Assembly: GCA_902363675.1 (NCBI GenBank)
Contig: CABJAV010000002.1
Location: forward strand, 249,583 to 313,582
DNA: 64,000 nt
From: Lachnospiraceae bacterium
GTDB taxonomy: Bacteria > Bacillota > Clostridia > Lachnospirales > Lachnospiraceae
Direction: 5' to 3'
Shown: one piece after another, positions 45,264-53,338 of the stretch
Layout of the letters: every line of letters begins with the position of its first letter
How positions within the stretch are numbered: position 1 is the stretch's first letter
Made by a program: the position numbers and the translations under genes
Notes under the pieces: model-generated
The model's input: only the letters and a program-made list of their open reading frames with translations
Databases searched by the model: none
Told to the model about the DNA's origin: nothing

Positions 45264-47390
45264 ATGGAAGCAAAGATTGATTTTAAAAATCCAAGTTATT
45301 ATGACAACCGCGAATTGAGCTGGATTAAATTTGATAATCGTGTATTGAATGAGGCAAAAGATAAGACAATCCCACTTTTAGAGAGACTTAAATTTGTAAG
45401 TATTACCTCTTCAAATCTGGATGAATTTTTTATGGTACGAGTTGCATCGTTACTCGATATGGTTCATGCAAATTACAAAAAACGTGATATTGCAGGGATG
45501 ACCGCAGGGGAGCAGCTTGCTGCAATCAACAGTGCGACGAGAGAACTGGTCAATACACAGTACAATACGTATACTCGCTCACTTGTTCCGTTGATGAATA
45601 AAGAAGGTATCTATCTGGTGGATGCTTATGAGGATCTGACAAAGGAACAGGAAAAATTTGTCGACCGCTATTTTATGGAGAGTGTTTATCCGGTTCTTAC
45701 TCCTATGGCTGTAGATGCTTCACGACCGTTTCCGCTCATTCGAAACAAGACATTGAATATTGCAGCATTGTTAAGCAGCAAACAAGCAGGGGATGAGACT
45801 GTTTTTGCAACGGTACAGGTACCGAGTGTTCTTCCACGTCTGGTACAGATTCCGAGTGAAGAAGGAACAAAGTCATTTATTTTACTGGAACAGATTATCG
45901 AGCGGAATATCGGAATTCTGTTTTCAAATTACAAAGTGTTGTGCGCGTATCCATACCGTATTATGCGAAATGCCGATCTGACCATTGATGAGGATGAGGC
46001 ATCCGATCTGTTAAAAGAGATTGAGAGTAAGCTGAAAATGCGCCAATGGGGCGAAGTAATCCGACTTGAGATCGAAGATAAGGCAGACAAAAAACTGTTG
46101 AAGTTTTTAAAGACGGAGTTAAAAGTGGCACAGGAAGATGTATTTCATATTGCAGGTCCGATCGATCTTACATTTCTTATGAAATTATATGGTATTGAAG
46201 GTTATGATCATCTGCGCTATAAACCATATACGCCACAGCGTGTTCCGGAGATTGAACCGGGCAGTGATATTTTTGAGGCAATCCGTAAAGGAGATATTTT
46301 CCTTCATCATCCGTATGAAACATTTGATCCGGTTGTAGACTTTATCCGTCAGGCGTCCGTGGACCCGGATGTTCTTGCAATCAAGCAGACTCTGTATCGT
46401 GTCAGTGGCAATTCGCCGATTATCAGCAGTCTGGCACAGGCGGCAGAAAATGGAAAACAGGTCACGGTACTTGTAGAGTTGAAAGCCCGGTTTGATGAGG
46501 AACATAATATTGTATGGGCGAAGAAACTGGAACAGGCAGGATGCCACGTAATCTATGGACTCGTCGGTTTAAAGACACACAGTAAGATTGCACTGGTTGT
46601 ACGCAGAGAAGAGGATGGAATCCGCAGATATGTTCATCTTGGAACCGGAAATTACAATGATTCTACGGCAAAACTGTATACTGATTGTGGAATTTTTACG
46701 TGTAAAGAATCTATAGGTGAAGATGCGACAGCTGTCTTTAACATGCTTTCCGGATATTCAGAACCGCTTTCCTGGAATGAACTTATTCTGGCACCGTACT
46801 GGTTGCGTGATAAATTTCTACATTTGATTGCCAGAGAAAAAAAACATGCACAGCAGGGGCGTGAAGCACGTATTGTTGCAAAAATGAATTCTCTTTGTGA
46901 TCCGGGAATTATCGAGGCACTGTATGAGGCATCAGCGGCTGGAGTGAAAATTGATCTGATCGTGCGCGGAATCTGCTGCCTTAAGGTTGGTATTCCGGGT
47001 GTGAGTGAGAATATTACGGTCCGCTCCATTGTTGGAAACTTCCTGGAACACAGTCGCATTTTCTATTTCTGGAATGATGGAAATACAGAAGTTTATATGG
47101 GAAGCGCAGACTGGATGCCAAGAAACCTCGATCGTCGCGTGGAAATCATTTTCCCTGTTCTTGAAGAAGAATTGAAAGAAAAAGCGTTGCATATTCTTGA
47201 GGTAGAACTTGCAGATAACGTCAAAGCGAGAGTGATGCAGGCAGATGGCACATATGAAAAGCTTGACAAGAGAGGAAAAGTTCTGGTAAACTCACAGGAG
47301 CAGTTTTGCCAGGAGGCAAAAGATGCTGTGCCGAAAGAGCAGTTTGCTGGAAGCCAGAGAATTTTTATACCAGCAGAGCCGGCTGAATAA
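45264..47390 (+). CDS. ppk1: Polyphosphate kinase Ppk1
   Basis: 708 residues, usual length and four-domain layout (N, head, C1, C2 of PLD-like fold). Active-site His lies in R-Y-V-H-L-G-T-G-N-Y-N, the second conserved His in F-L-E-H-S-R-I-F-Y-F. Makes long-chain polyphosphate from ATP reversibly. AGGAGGT precedes the ATG; 10 bases behind the Ppx-like gene. Confidence 0.96.
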   Translation: MEAKIDFKNPSYYDNRELSWIKFDNRVLNEAKDKTIPLLERLKFVSITSSNLDEFFMVRVASLLDMVHANYKKRDIAGMTAGEQLAAINSATRELVNTQYNTYTRSLVPLMNKEGIYLVDAYEDLTKEQEKFVDRYFMESVYPVLTPMAVDASRPFPLIRNKTLNIAALLSSKQAGDETVFATVQVPSVLPRLVQIPSEEGTKSFILLEQIIERNIGILFSNYKVLCAYPYRIMRNADLTIDEDEASDLLKEIESKLKMRQWGEVIRLEIEDKADKKLLKFLKTELKVAQEDVFHIAGPIDLTFLMKLYGIEGYDHLRYKPYTPQRVPEIEPGSDIFEAIRKGDIFLHHPYETFDPVVDFIRQASVDPDVLAIKQTLYRVSGNSPIISSLAQAAENGKQVTVLVELKARFDEEHNIVWAKKLEQAGCHVIYGLVGLKTHSKIALVVRREEDGIRRYVHLGTGNYNDSTAKLYTDCGIFTCKESIGEDATAVFNMLSGYSEPLSWNELILAPYWLRDKFLHLIAREKKHAQQGREARIVAKMNSLCDPGIIEALYEASAAGVKIDLIVRGICCLKVGIPGVSENITVRSIVGNFLEHSRIFYFWNDGNTEVYMGSADWMPRNLDRRVEIIFPVLEEELKEKALHILEVELADNVKARVMQADGTYEKLDKRGKVLVNSQEQFCQEAKDAVPKEQFAGSQRIFIPAEPAE

Positions 47391-47420
47391 TTTAGAAGAA
47401 AATTAATTAGATATTTTCTG

Positions 47421-47449
47421 TTGACACAGAGAAAAAAGTGTGATAGAGT
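47421..47449 (+). promoter_or_regulatory. Predicted sigma-A promoter of infC-rpmI-rplT
   Basis: Perfect TTGACA at 47421-47426, 17-base spacer, TAGAGT at 47444-47449. It precedes a long leader of about 140 bases. Confidence 0.75.
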
Positions 47450-47455
47450 TTAATA

Positions 47456-47581
47456 GTTGTTAGAAACAAGTAGAGTATCCACTCTCACCTAAGCGCAATT
47501 GGGCGACTTAGCGTTAATACTTTAACATTCCGTATGTATGTTAGATGTAATAGTGGATAGTCTGCCTATCCACTATTTTTT
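47456..47581 (+). ncRNA. L20-type leader (attenuator) of infC-rpmI-rplT
   Basis: A terminator hairpin is formed by AATAGTGGATAG 47549-47560 and CTATCCACTATT 47566-47577 with a T-run. TATCCACT occurs a second time at 47476-47483 and can pair with the same AGTGGATA (47552-47559), giving a mutually exclusive antiterminator. Between them, CTAAG/CTTAG with an inner CGC/GGCG forms a further stem. This arrangement and the operon match the known Firmicutes L20 leader, where excess L20 favours termination. Confidence 0.8.
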
Positions 47582-47598
47582 ATTGGAGGTACAAGACT

Positions 47599-48105
47599 AT
47601 TAGCGAATTAATGATTAATGAACAAATCAGAGACAGAGAGGTTCGCCTGATTGGGCCTGATGGAGAGCAGATTGGCGTTGTTTCATCAAGAGAAGCTCAG
47701 AAGATTGCGGACGAAGCAGGACTTGATCTTGTAAAAATTGCTCCGAATGCGAAGCCACCTGTCTGTAAGGTGATTGATTATGGCAAGTATCGTTACGAAC
47801 TGGCTCGTAAAGAGAAAGATGCCAAGAAAAAGCAGAAGACGGTTGAACTGAAAGAGATTCGTCTGTCACCGAATATTGATACCAATGATTTGAATACAAA
47901 GATGAATGCTGCAAAGAAATTCCTTGCAAAAGGAAACAAAGTGAAGATCACACTTCGATTCAGAGGTCGTGAGATGGCTCATATGAGTAGCAGTAAACAC
48001 ATCTTGGATGATATTGCTGAGAATCTCTCCGATGTAGCTGTAGTGGAGAAAGCACCAAAGATCGAAGGTAGAAGTATCGGTATGGTGTTGGCGGAGAAAA
48101 GATAA
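47599..48105 (+). CDS. infC: Translation initiation factor IF-3 (probable ATT start)
   Basis: 168 residues with the family core (I-N-E-Q-I-R-D-R-E-V-R-L-I, then I-A-P-N-A-K-P-P-V-C-K and R-F-R-G-R-E-M-A-H). GGAGG at 47585-47589 is 9 bases from the in-frame ATT at 47599, whereas the first ATG (47611) is 21 bases away. infC is known to use ATT in E. coli and Bacillus, where IF-3 itself rejects such starts and so limits its own synthesis. This start also gives the expected short extra N-terminus. Confidence 0.94.
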   Translation: MSELMINEQIRDREVRLIGPDGEQIGVVSSREAQKIADEAGLDLVKIAPNAKPPVCKVIDYGKYRYELARKEKDAKKKQKTVELKEIRLSPNIDTNDLNTKMNAAKKFLAKGNKVKITLRFRGREMAHMSSSKHILDDIAENLSDVAVVEKAPKIEGRSIGMVLAEKR

Positions 48106-48126
48106 CATTTTAAGGAGGAATAAACA

Positions 48127-48324
48127 ATGCCAAAAATGAAGACTAGCAGAGCTGCTGCAAAACGTTTCAAAGTAACAGGAACAGGAAAGTTAAAGAGAAA
48201 TAAAGCTTACAAGAGACATATCTTAACAAAGAAGACAACAAAGACTAAGAGAAATCTTAGAAAGCCAGCTATGACTGATCAGACAAACGTTAAGAATATG
48301 AAGAAGATTTTACCATACATGTAA
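48127..48324 (+). CDS. rpmI: 50S ribosomal protein L35
   Basis: 65 residues, very basic, with the family start [23 protein letters not shown] precedes the ATG. Middle gene of the infC operon. Confidence 0.97.
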   Translation: MPKMKTSRAAAKRFKVTGTGKLKRNKAYKRHILTKKTTKTKRNLRKPAMTDQTNVKNMKKILPYM

Positions 48325-48348
48325 GATTTGTTAAGGAGGATATAAAAG

Positions 48349-48705
48349 ATGGCAAGAGTTAAAGGCGGATTAGGCGCTAAGAAAAGACATAATAGAGTTT
48401 TAAAGTTAGCAAAGGGATACAGAGGAGCTCGTTCTAAGCAGTATCGTGTAGCTAAGCAGTCCGTAATGAGAGCCTTAACAAGTTCTTATGCTGGACGTAA
48501 AGAGAGAAAGAGACAGTTTCGTCAGTTATGGATTGCACGTATCAATGCTGCAGCTCGTTTAAACGGACTTTCATACAGCCAGTTCATGCATGGCTTAAAG
48601 CTTGCTGGAGCTGACTTAAACCGTAAGGTATTAGCTGATATGGCTGTTACAGATGCAGAAGGTTTTGCAAAACTTGTTGAAGTTGCAAAGAAAGCTTTAG
48701 CATAA
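48349..48705 (+). CDS. rplT: 50S ribosomal protein L20
   Basis: 118 residues, standard ([13 protein letters not shown], then [10 protein letters not shown]). Besides its place in the large subunit, L20 is the likely ligand of the leader at 47456-47581. AAGGAGG precedes the ATG. Confidence 0.97.
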   Translation: MARVKGGLGAKKRHNRVLKLAKGYRGARSKQYRVAKQSVMRALTSSYAGRKERKRQFRQLWIARINAAARLNGLSYSQFMHGLKLAGADLNRKVLADMAVTDAEGFAKLVEVAKKALA

Positions 48706-48722
48706 TATTTGAAATGATATAT

Positions 48723-48755
48723 AAATCCGGACAAGCTATTGTCCGGATTTTTTTT
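48723..48755. terminator. Terminator behind rplT, overlapping the end of the araC-type gene
   Basis: AAATCCGGACA at 48723-48733 and TGTCCGGATTT at 48740-48750 with a T-run. The right arm also encodes the last residues of the convergent minus-strand gene. Confidence 0.92.
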
Positions 48756-49575
48756 GCGTTACACGATATTCTTTTGGGGAGAGACCTTTTTTCTTATGGA
48801 ATGTTTTGGAAAAATATAAACCATTATCAAATCCTACCGAATTAGCGATTGCGGTAATGGAAAGGTTCGAATGTTCTAACAGATAGCAGGCCTGTTTCAT
48901 GCGAAAGTCGGTAAGATACTCTTTTGGAGATTGCTGCATAACTATTTCAAAGGAACGAAAGAGGTGACTGCGGCTTAAACCGACATAAGAAGCTATGTCT
49001 TCGACGGTAATCGGATAGGAATAATTGGCACTGATATATTCGATGCTTTTCTGGACATAAGTGTTGGCTGAATTTTGTGTTTCTTTTTTATGTGCACATT
49101 GAATGAAAAGCGCAAGTGTAGTATACAAACGACCGGTCATTTCTACTGCGTGTTCAAATCCGTTTCCTCTGGCATCATAAATATGCAGAAGCTGACGCTT
49201 GATTTCGTTCCCGTTTTTTACATCATGGATAAAGGGTGCGTTTTTTGAAAAATCCGTTGCCTGCAAGATCATTGCTGCATCGCTCCCGGTAAATCCCACC
49301 CAGGCATATTCCCAGGGATCTGTTTCATCTGCCTGATAAACGACTTCCGTGTTGGGATAGACAAGGAAAGCATCGCCTTCCTCTAGTGCATGAACAGAGG
49401 TTCCGAGCTTGTAAGTGCCTTTGCCGGAGATGATATAATGTATGAGATAGTGATCACGAATACCTGGACCCCATTGGTAATTTGCATCACATCGCTGATA
49501 GCCTACGTTGTATACGGAAAGAGATACCAGTTCTTTGTCGGTTGCTTTATAAGAATTTTTATATTTATCATTCAT
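48736..49575 (-). CDS. AraC-family transcriptional regulator
   Basis: 279 residues: N-terminal cupin sugar-binding-type domain (A-L-E-E-G-D-A-F-L-V-Y-P) and two C-terminal helix-turn-helix motifs (V-E-D-I-A-S-Y-V-G-L-S-R-S-H-L-F-R-S-F and I-T-A-I-A-N-S-V-G-F-D-N-G-L-Y-F-S-K-T-F). Such proteins regulate carbohydrate genes in this family of bacteria. AAAGGAATAA lies ahead of the start chosen. It is divergent from galE, but control of galE is only a guess; no sugar-utilisation gene is adjacent. Confidence 0.9.
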   Translation of the reverse strand: MNDKYKNSYKATDKELVSLSVYNVGYQRCDANYQWGPGIRDHYLIHYIISGKGTYKLGTSVHALEEGDAFLVYPNTEVVYQADETDPWEYAWVGFTGSDAAMILQATDFSKNAPFIHDVKNGNEIKRQLLHIYDARGNGFEHAVEMTGRLYTTLALFIQCAHKKETQNSANTYVQKSIEYISANYSYPITVEDIASYVGLSRSHLFRSFEIVMQQSPKEYLTDFRMKQACYLLEHSNLSITAIANSVGFDNGLYFSKTFHKKKGLSPKEYRVTQKKSGQ

Positions 49576-49606
49576 AAAATTATTCCTTTTGTGTTTCTTT
49601 GCCTTT

Positions 49607-49635
49607 ATTATAGAGGAAAGAATGTGCCTATGCAA
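49607..49635 (-). promoter_or_regulatory. Predicted promoter of the araC-type gene
   Basis: On the minus strand: TTGCAT (49635-49630), 17-base spacer, perfect TATAAT (49612-49607). Confidence 0.65.
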
Positions 49636-49667
49636 CATTATTACATGTTTTTTCATACATTTTCTTC

Positions 49668-49696
49668 TGTACAACCGAGGAAGGATGGACTAGAAT
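49668..49696 (+). promoter_or_regulatory. Predicted promoter of galE
   Basis: TGTACA at 49668-49673, 17-base spacer, TAGAAT at 49691-49696. The two divergent promoters are only about 30 bases apart. Confidence 0.5.
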
Positions 49697-49753
49697 AATA
49701 TTAAAGAGATGGGGAACGTAAACCCAATATAATTAAGAAAAGGAGACTGAATT

Positions 49754-50770
49754 ATGGCGATTTTAGTTACTGGTGGAGCTGGATATATCGGAAGTCATAC
49801 ATGTGTAGAATTATTGGATGCAGGCTATGAAGTTGTTGTGTTGGACAATTTATCCAATGCATCTGAAAAGTCATTGGAAAGAGTAGAGGCATTGACAGGT
49901 AAGAAAGTGATGTTCTATAAGGGCGATATTCTTGACCGGGATATTTTAAACAAGATTTTTGCGGAGCAGAAGATTGACAGCTGTATTCATTTTGCGGGAT
50001 TGAAAGCGGTTGGCGAATCTGTTGCAAAGCCTTGGGAATATTACAATAATAATATCGCTGGAACATTGACACTGGTAGATGTAATGCGCCAGAATGGATG
50101 CAAGAATATTATCTTTTCTTCATCTGCAACTGTATACGGAGATCCTGCAGAAATCCCGATTACCGAGAACTGCCCGAAGGGACAGTGTACAAATCCTTAC
50201 GGCTGGACAAAGTCTATGCTTGAACAGATTCTTTCGGATATTTACAAAGCAGACAACGAGTGGAATGTAATTCTTCTCCGTTACTTTAATCCAATCGGAG
50301 CTCATCCAAGCGGAACAATGGGAGAAAACCCAAATGGTATTCCGAACAACCTTATGCCTTATATTACACAGGTTGCAGTTGGCAAATTAAAAGAACTGGG
50401 TGTATTTGGAAATGATTATGATACTCCGGATGGAACCGGTGTGCGTGATTACATCCATGTGGTAGATCTGGCAGTTGGACATGTAAAAGCATTAAAGAAA
50501 ATTGAAGAAAAGGCTGGATTATGTATCTATAATCTTGGAACAGGCCATGGATACAGCGTTCTTGATATCGTAAAGAATTTTGAGGCAGCAAATGATATCA
50601 AGATCCCATATGTAATCAAAGACCGCCGTCCGGGAGATATTGCTACTTGTTATTGTAATCCAGGTAAAGCAGAACGAGAGCTTGGATGGAAAGCACAGTA
50701 TGGTATCAAAGAAATGTGTGCAGATTCCTGGAGATGGCAGAAGAATAATCCAAACGGATATGAGGACTAA
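49754..50770 (+). CDS. galE: UDP-glucose 4-epimerase
   Basis: 338 residues, extended short-chain dehydrogenase fold: NAD-binding G-G-A-G-Y-I-G-S-H near the start, and the catalytic Y-G-W-T-K (YxxxK). Interconverts UDP-glucose and UDP-galactose for the Leloir pathway and surface sugars. AAAAGGAGA precedes the ATG. No terminator is obvious before the tRNA promoter downstream. Confidence 0.96.
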   Translation: MAILVTGGAGYIGSHTCVELLDAGYEVVVLDNLSNASEKSLERVEALTGKKVMFYKGDILDRDILNKIFAEQKIDSCIHFAGLKAVGESVAKPWEYYNNNIAGTLTLVDVMRQNGCKNIIFSSSATVYGDPAEIPITENCPKGQCTNPYGWTKSMLEQILSDIYKADNEWNVILLRYFNPIGAHPSGTMGENPNGIPNNLMPYITQVAVGKLKELGVFGNDYDTPDGTGVRDYIHVVDLAVGHVKALKKIEEKAGLCIYNLGTGHGYSVLDIVKNFEAANDIKIPYVIKDRRPGDIATCYCNPGKAERELGWKAQYGIKEMCADSWRWQKNNPNGYED

Positions 50771-50824
50771 TTTGTAGTAATTTGATAAAAATTTGAAAAA
50801 GTTTAAACAAATTATAAAAAAAGC

Positions 50825-50853
50825 TTGACGAACGTATAATGCTATGATAATAT
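50825..50853 (+). promoter_or_regulatory. Promoter of tRNA-Glu copy 1
   Basis: TTGACG 50825-50830, 17-base spacer, TAATAT 50848-50853; same layout as the other two copies. Confidence 0.85.
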
Positions 50854-50860
50854 AATAAAC

Positions 50861-50932
50861 GGTTCGTTGGTCAAGCGGTTAAGACGCCGCCCTCTCACGG
50901 CGGAAACACGGGTTCGATTCCCGTACGGACTG
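50861..50932 (+). tRNA. tRNA-Glu (anticodon CTC), copy 1
   Basis: 72-base cloverleaf: acceptor GGTTCGT/ACGGACT, anticodon stem CCGCC/GGCGG around loop CTCTCAC (anticodon CTC, reads GAG), T-loop GGTTCGATTCC. CCA is not encoded. Identical to copies at 51967 and 55435. Confidence 0.95.
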
Positions 50933-50937
50933 CTGAA

Positions 50938-50966
50938 AACAGATGCATTTAATGCATCTGTTTTTT
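50938..50966 (+). terminator. Terminator of tRNA-Glu copy 1
   Basis: CAGATGCAT 50940-50948 with ATGCATCTG 50952-50960, then TTTTTT. Confidence 0.9.
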
Positions 50967-50984
50967 GTTGCGTATAAACGAAAT

Positions 50985-51032
50985 AAAAAAAGCATAGCTC
51001 AGACATGAATGCAATGACAAAACTATGCTTTT
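50985..51032 (-). terminator. Terminator of exoA (minus strand)
   Basis: AAAGCATAG 50989-50997 and CTATGCTTT 51023-51031 form the stem; on the minus strand it is followed by a T-run. Confidence 0.75.
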
Positions 51033-51044
51033 ACAAATTTTATT

Positions 51045-51800
51045 TTACAGGTTAATTGTTAACTCAATCGGGCAGTGGTCGGAACCGAATATATCAGTAT
51101 GGATAGCGGCATCTTTCAATTGCGTATCCAAACGCTTTGATGTAATGAAATAATCAATACGCCATCCGGCATTTTTTGCCCGGGCTTTAAAACGGTAGGA
51201 CCACCAGGAGTATATATTCTCTGCATCTGGATAGAAATAACGGAAAGTGTCCGTAAAACCGGCATCCAGAAGTTCAGTCATTTTATTTCGCTCTTCGTCA
51301 GAAAATCCGGCATTTTTATGATTTGTTTTTGGATTTTTTAAGTCAATTTCTTCATGTGCTACATTAAGGTCTCCGCAAAGAATTACCGGTTTCTTTTGAT
51401 CTAATTCTATAAGATAGGAGCGGAAGGCGTCTTCCCATTGCATACGGTAGGAAAGACGGGCCAGTTCATTTTGCGAGTTTGGGGTATAGCAGGTGACGAG
51501 ATAGAAATTTCCATATTCTAAAGTGATGACTCGTCCTTCGGTATCGTGTTCTGGGATATTTAATCCATATGAGACGGAAATTGGTTCGTGTCTGGTAAAA
51601 ATAGCAGTGCCGGAATATCCTTTTTTCTCGGCGTAATTCCAATACTGATGATAGCCGGGGAGATCGAGAGCGATTTGCCCTTCCTGTAATTTGGATTCCT
51701 GTATACAAAAGAAGTCTGCATCTGTGGAATTAAAGTATTCTAAAAATCCCTTTTGCACACAGGCGCGCAGACCGTTGACGTTCCATGAGATAAATTTCAT
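51045..51800 (-). CDS. exoA: Exodeoxyribonuclease III / AP endonuclease
   Basis: 251 residues of the EEP (exonuclease-endonuclease-phosphatase) fold: start M-K-F-I-S-W-N-V-N-G-L-R, catalytic Glu in I-Q-E-S-K-L, G-D-L-N-V-A-H, and G-S-D-H-C-P-I at the end. Base-excision repair. Single gene on the minus strand with AAAGGAGG ahead of the ATG, sitting between tRNA-Glu copies 1 and 2. Confidence 0.96.
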   Translation of the reverse strand: MKFISWNVNGLRACVQKGFLEYFNSTDADFFCIQESKLQEGQIALDLPGYHQYWNYAEKKGYSGTAIFTRHEPISVSYGLNIPEHDTEGRVITLEYGNFYLVTCYTPNSQNELARLSYRMQWEDAFRSYLIELDQKKPVILCGDLNVAHEEIDLKNPKTNHKNAGFSDEERNKMTELLDAGFTDTFRYFYPDAENIYSWWSYRFKARAKNAGWRIDYFITSKRLDTQLKDAAIHTDIFGSDHCPIELTINL

Positions 51801-51930
51801 AGTTTCGTTTCCTCCTTTTAAATTTCGATGGTTCTAAAATATCCTTGATAAAGAAAATTATACAACCTATTATACATTTTACCTGTAAAGAGTAGGAAAA
51901 GTAAATAAGTAAATAAAATGAAAAAAGTGC

Positions 51931-51959
51931 TTGACGGATAGTATATGCTATGATAGTAT
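51931..51959 (+). promoter_or_regulatory. Promoter of tRNA-Glu copy 2
   Basis: TTGACG 51931-51936, 17-base spacer, TAGTAT 51954-51959. Confidence 0.85.
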
Positions 51960-51966
51960 AATAAAC

Positions 51967-52038
51967 GGTTCGTTGGTCAAGCGGTTAAGACGCCGCCCTC
52001 TCACGGCGGAAACACGGGTTCGATTCCCGTACGGACTG
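51967..52038 (+). tRNA. tRNA-Glu (anticodon CTC), copy 2
   Basis: Identical over all 72 bases to copies 1 and 3, with the same anticodon loop CTCTCAC. Confidence 0.95.
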
Positions 52039-52071
52039 TTCACTATTATTTATAATAGCCCAACCCGAAGG

Positions 52072-52101
52072 CAGATGTCACAATTGTGACATCTGTTTTT
52101 T
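52072..52101 (+). terminator. Terminator of tRNA-Glu copy 2
   Basis: CAGATGTCAC 52072-52081 with GTGACATCTG 52086-52095, then TTTTTT. Confidence 0.92.
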
Positions 52102-52582
52102 GATAAATCCTGTGTTTTCATGGGAGTTCTATGGTGTTCTGAAATACTAGATTTTTTTGTACATAAGTATTTGCGTAGTGTGAGAACGGGTAGTAGTTTG
52201 CAAAATGTGCAGAAAATACGAATGATTGAGTATGATGATGAATAGTGAAATTGCTTACAGTTAAATCATCAGTTCTGATGGTCAATAATTTAAATCAGAT
52301 ACAATGAGATGGAACGTTCGCTATTTTTATAATTGTTCAACTCGAAAATGGATGTTACGTATGTAGCATCCATTTTTTATTTGGGCCTATTAATAACATT
52401 TTGAAAGCTATGATTTATGTAACAATTTTTAAATAATGATGGCTGAAAGCAGAAAAGTCTAAAGCAAGCGTTGACAATTGGCTAAATGTGCTATAGCGTA
52501 ATCATATGTGTAGACATATAAAGACTTATGATAAAAATTAGTTGGTTTAAAAATAGTATTAAAGGCAGGGCGATAAGGAATT
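52102..52582. other. Gene-free AT-rich stretch between tRNA-Glu copy 2 and the response regulator
   Basis: No convincing coding frame. It contains an orphan terminator (52347-52378) whose flank (about 52313-52380) resembles the segment behind tRNA copy 2 (about 52038-52101), and a TTGACA at 52471-52476 followed by poor -10 candidates (TAGCGT at 17 bases) that may serve the response regulator gene. Confidence 0.5.
52347..52378 (+). terminator. Orphan intrinsic terminator
   Basis: AATGGATGTTAC 52347-52358 pairs with GTAGCATCCATT 52363-52374 (one G-U pair), with TTTT behind. No gene or tRNA is seen upstream of it. Confidence 0.8.
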
Positions 52583-53338
52583 ATGAAGGAAAAACAGATA
52601 TCTATAAATTTAAAAATTGGAATTTGTGATGACGATATTTGTATGGCTTCCGATATTGAGAAGTTTGTCATGACGTACTGTAAAATGAAATCGTTAGGTT
52701 TTGATATTGATACTTATTATTCTGGAGATAGAATTATAAAAGATTTGGAAGAAAGGGTATACTTTGACATTTTATTTTTAGATATTGAAATGAAGAAAAT
52801 GGATGGCGTTATGGTTGGGCATTACATACGTGAACAGCTTCATAATGATAGCATGCTTATTATATATATATCTTCTTATACACAGTATGCAATGGAATTG
52901 TTTCAAATTCGTCCGATGGATTTTTTGGTCAAACCCATATCTCCCCAAAGGATGTATGAAGTATTAGATATTGCAGTTCGTTTGCTTAATCGGAAAGAGA
53001 TTTCCTTTTCTTACAAACAGGGAAGAAATTTCAATAAAATACTTGTAAAAGAAATTATATATTTTAGGGCTAAAGATAGAGAAGTAGAAATGATTACAAC
53101 GAATGGGGTTATTTGCTTTTATGAAGTTTTGGGAAATATATATCAAGTCCTTAAAGATCATGGATTCTTTTTTATTCATAAATCATATTTGGTTAATTAT
53201 GATTATGTTGATGAATTTTATTATGACAGATTGATTATGGTAAATGGAGAATGTTTGAAAATTGCACAGGGAAGAAGAAAGGATGTACGTAAGTATCAAA
53301 TTGAAATGTTGTGTGGGGAAATGAATGATGGAAATTAG
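52583..53338 (+). CDS. LytTR-family response regulator (AgrA/ComE-like)
   Basis: 251 residues: receiver domain with acidic cluster D16-D18, phospho-acceptor Asp67 (LFLDIEMKKMDG) and the K-P motif near residue 118; C-terminal LytTR DNA-binding domain (I-I-Y-F-R-A-K-D-R-E-V, then F-F-I-H-K-S-Y-L-V-N). Regulators of this type act with peptide-sensing kinases of the AgrC/ComD class. AAGGAA precedes the ATG. It overlaps the kinase gene by 14 bases. The sequence is visibly more AT-rich than the housekeeping genes around. Confidence 0.93.
   Translation: MKEKQISINLKIGICDDDICMASDIEKFVMTYCKMKSLGFDIDTYYSGDRIIKDLEERVYFDILFLDIEMKKMDGVMVGHYIREQLHNDSMLIIYISSYTQYAMELFQIRPMDFLVKPISPQRMYEVLDIAVRLLNRKEISFSYKQGRNFNKILVKEIIYFRAKDREVEMITTNGVICFYEVLGNIYQVLKDHGFFFIHKSYLVNYDYVDEFYYDRLIMVNGECLKIAQGRRKDVRKYQIEMLCGEMNDGN

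Noticed and set aside
47611..48105. infC starting at the first ATG
   Set aside because: The ribosome binding site is 21 bases away; ATT at 47599 has ideal spacing and family precedent.
52257..52276. ACAGTTAAA as a LytTR site ahead of the response regulator
   Set aside because: A second CAGTT is only 12 bases away, not 21, and the site is far from the gene.
52240..52315. A decayed fourth tRNA ahead of the orphan terminator
   Set aside because: No acceptor, anticodon or T-arm sequence can be recognised; only the flank behind it is similar.
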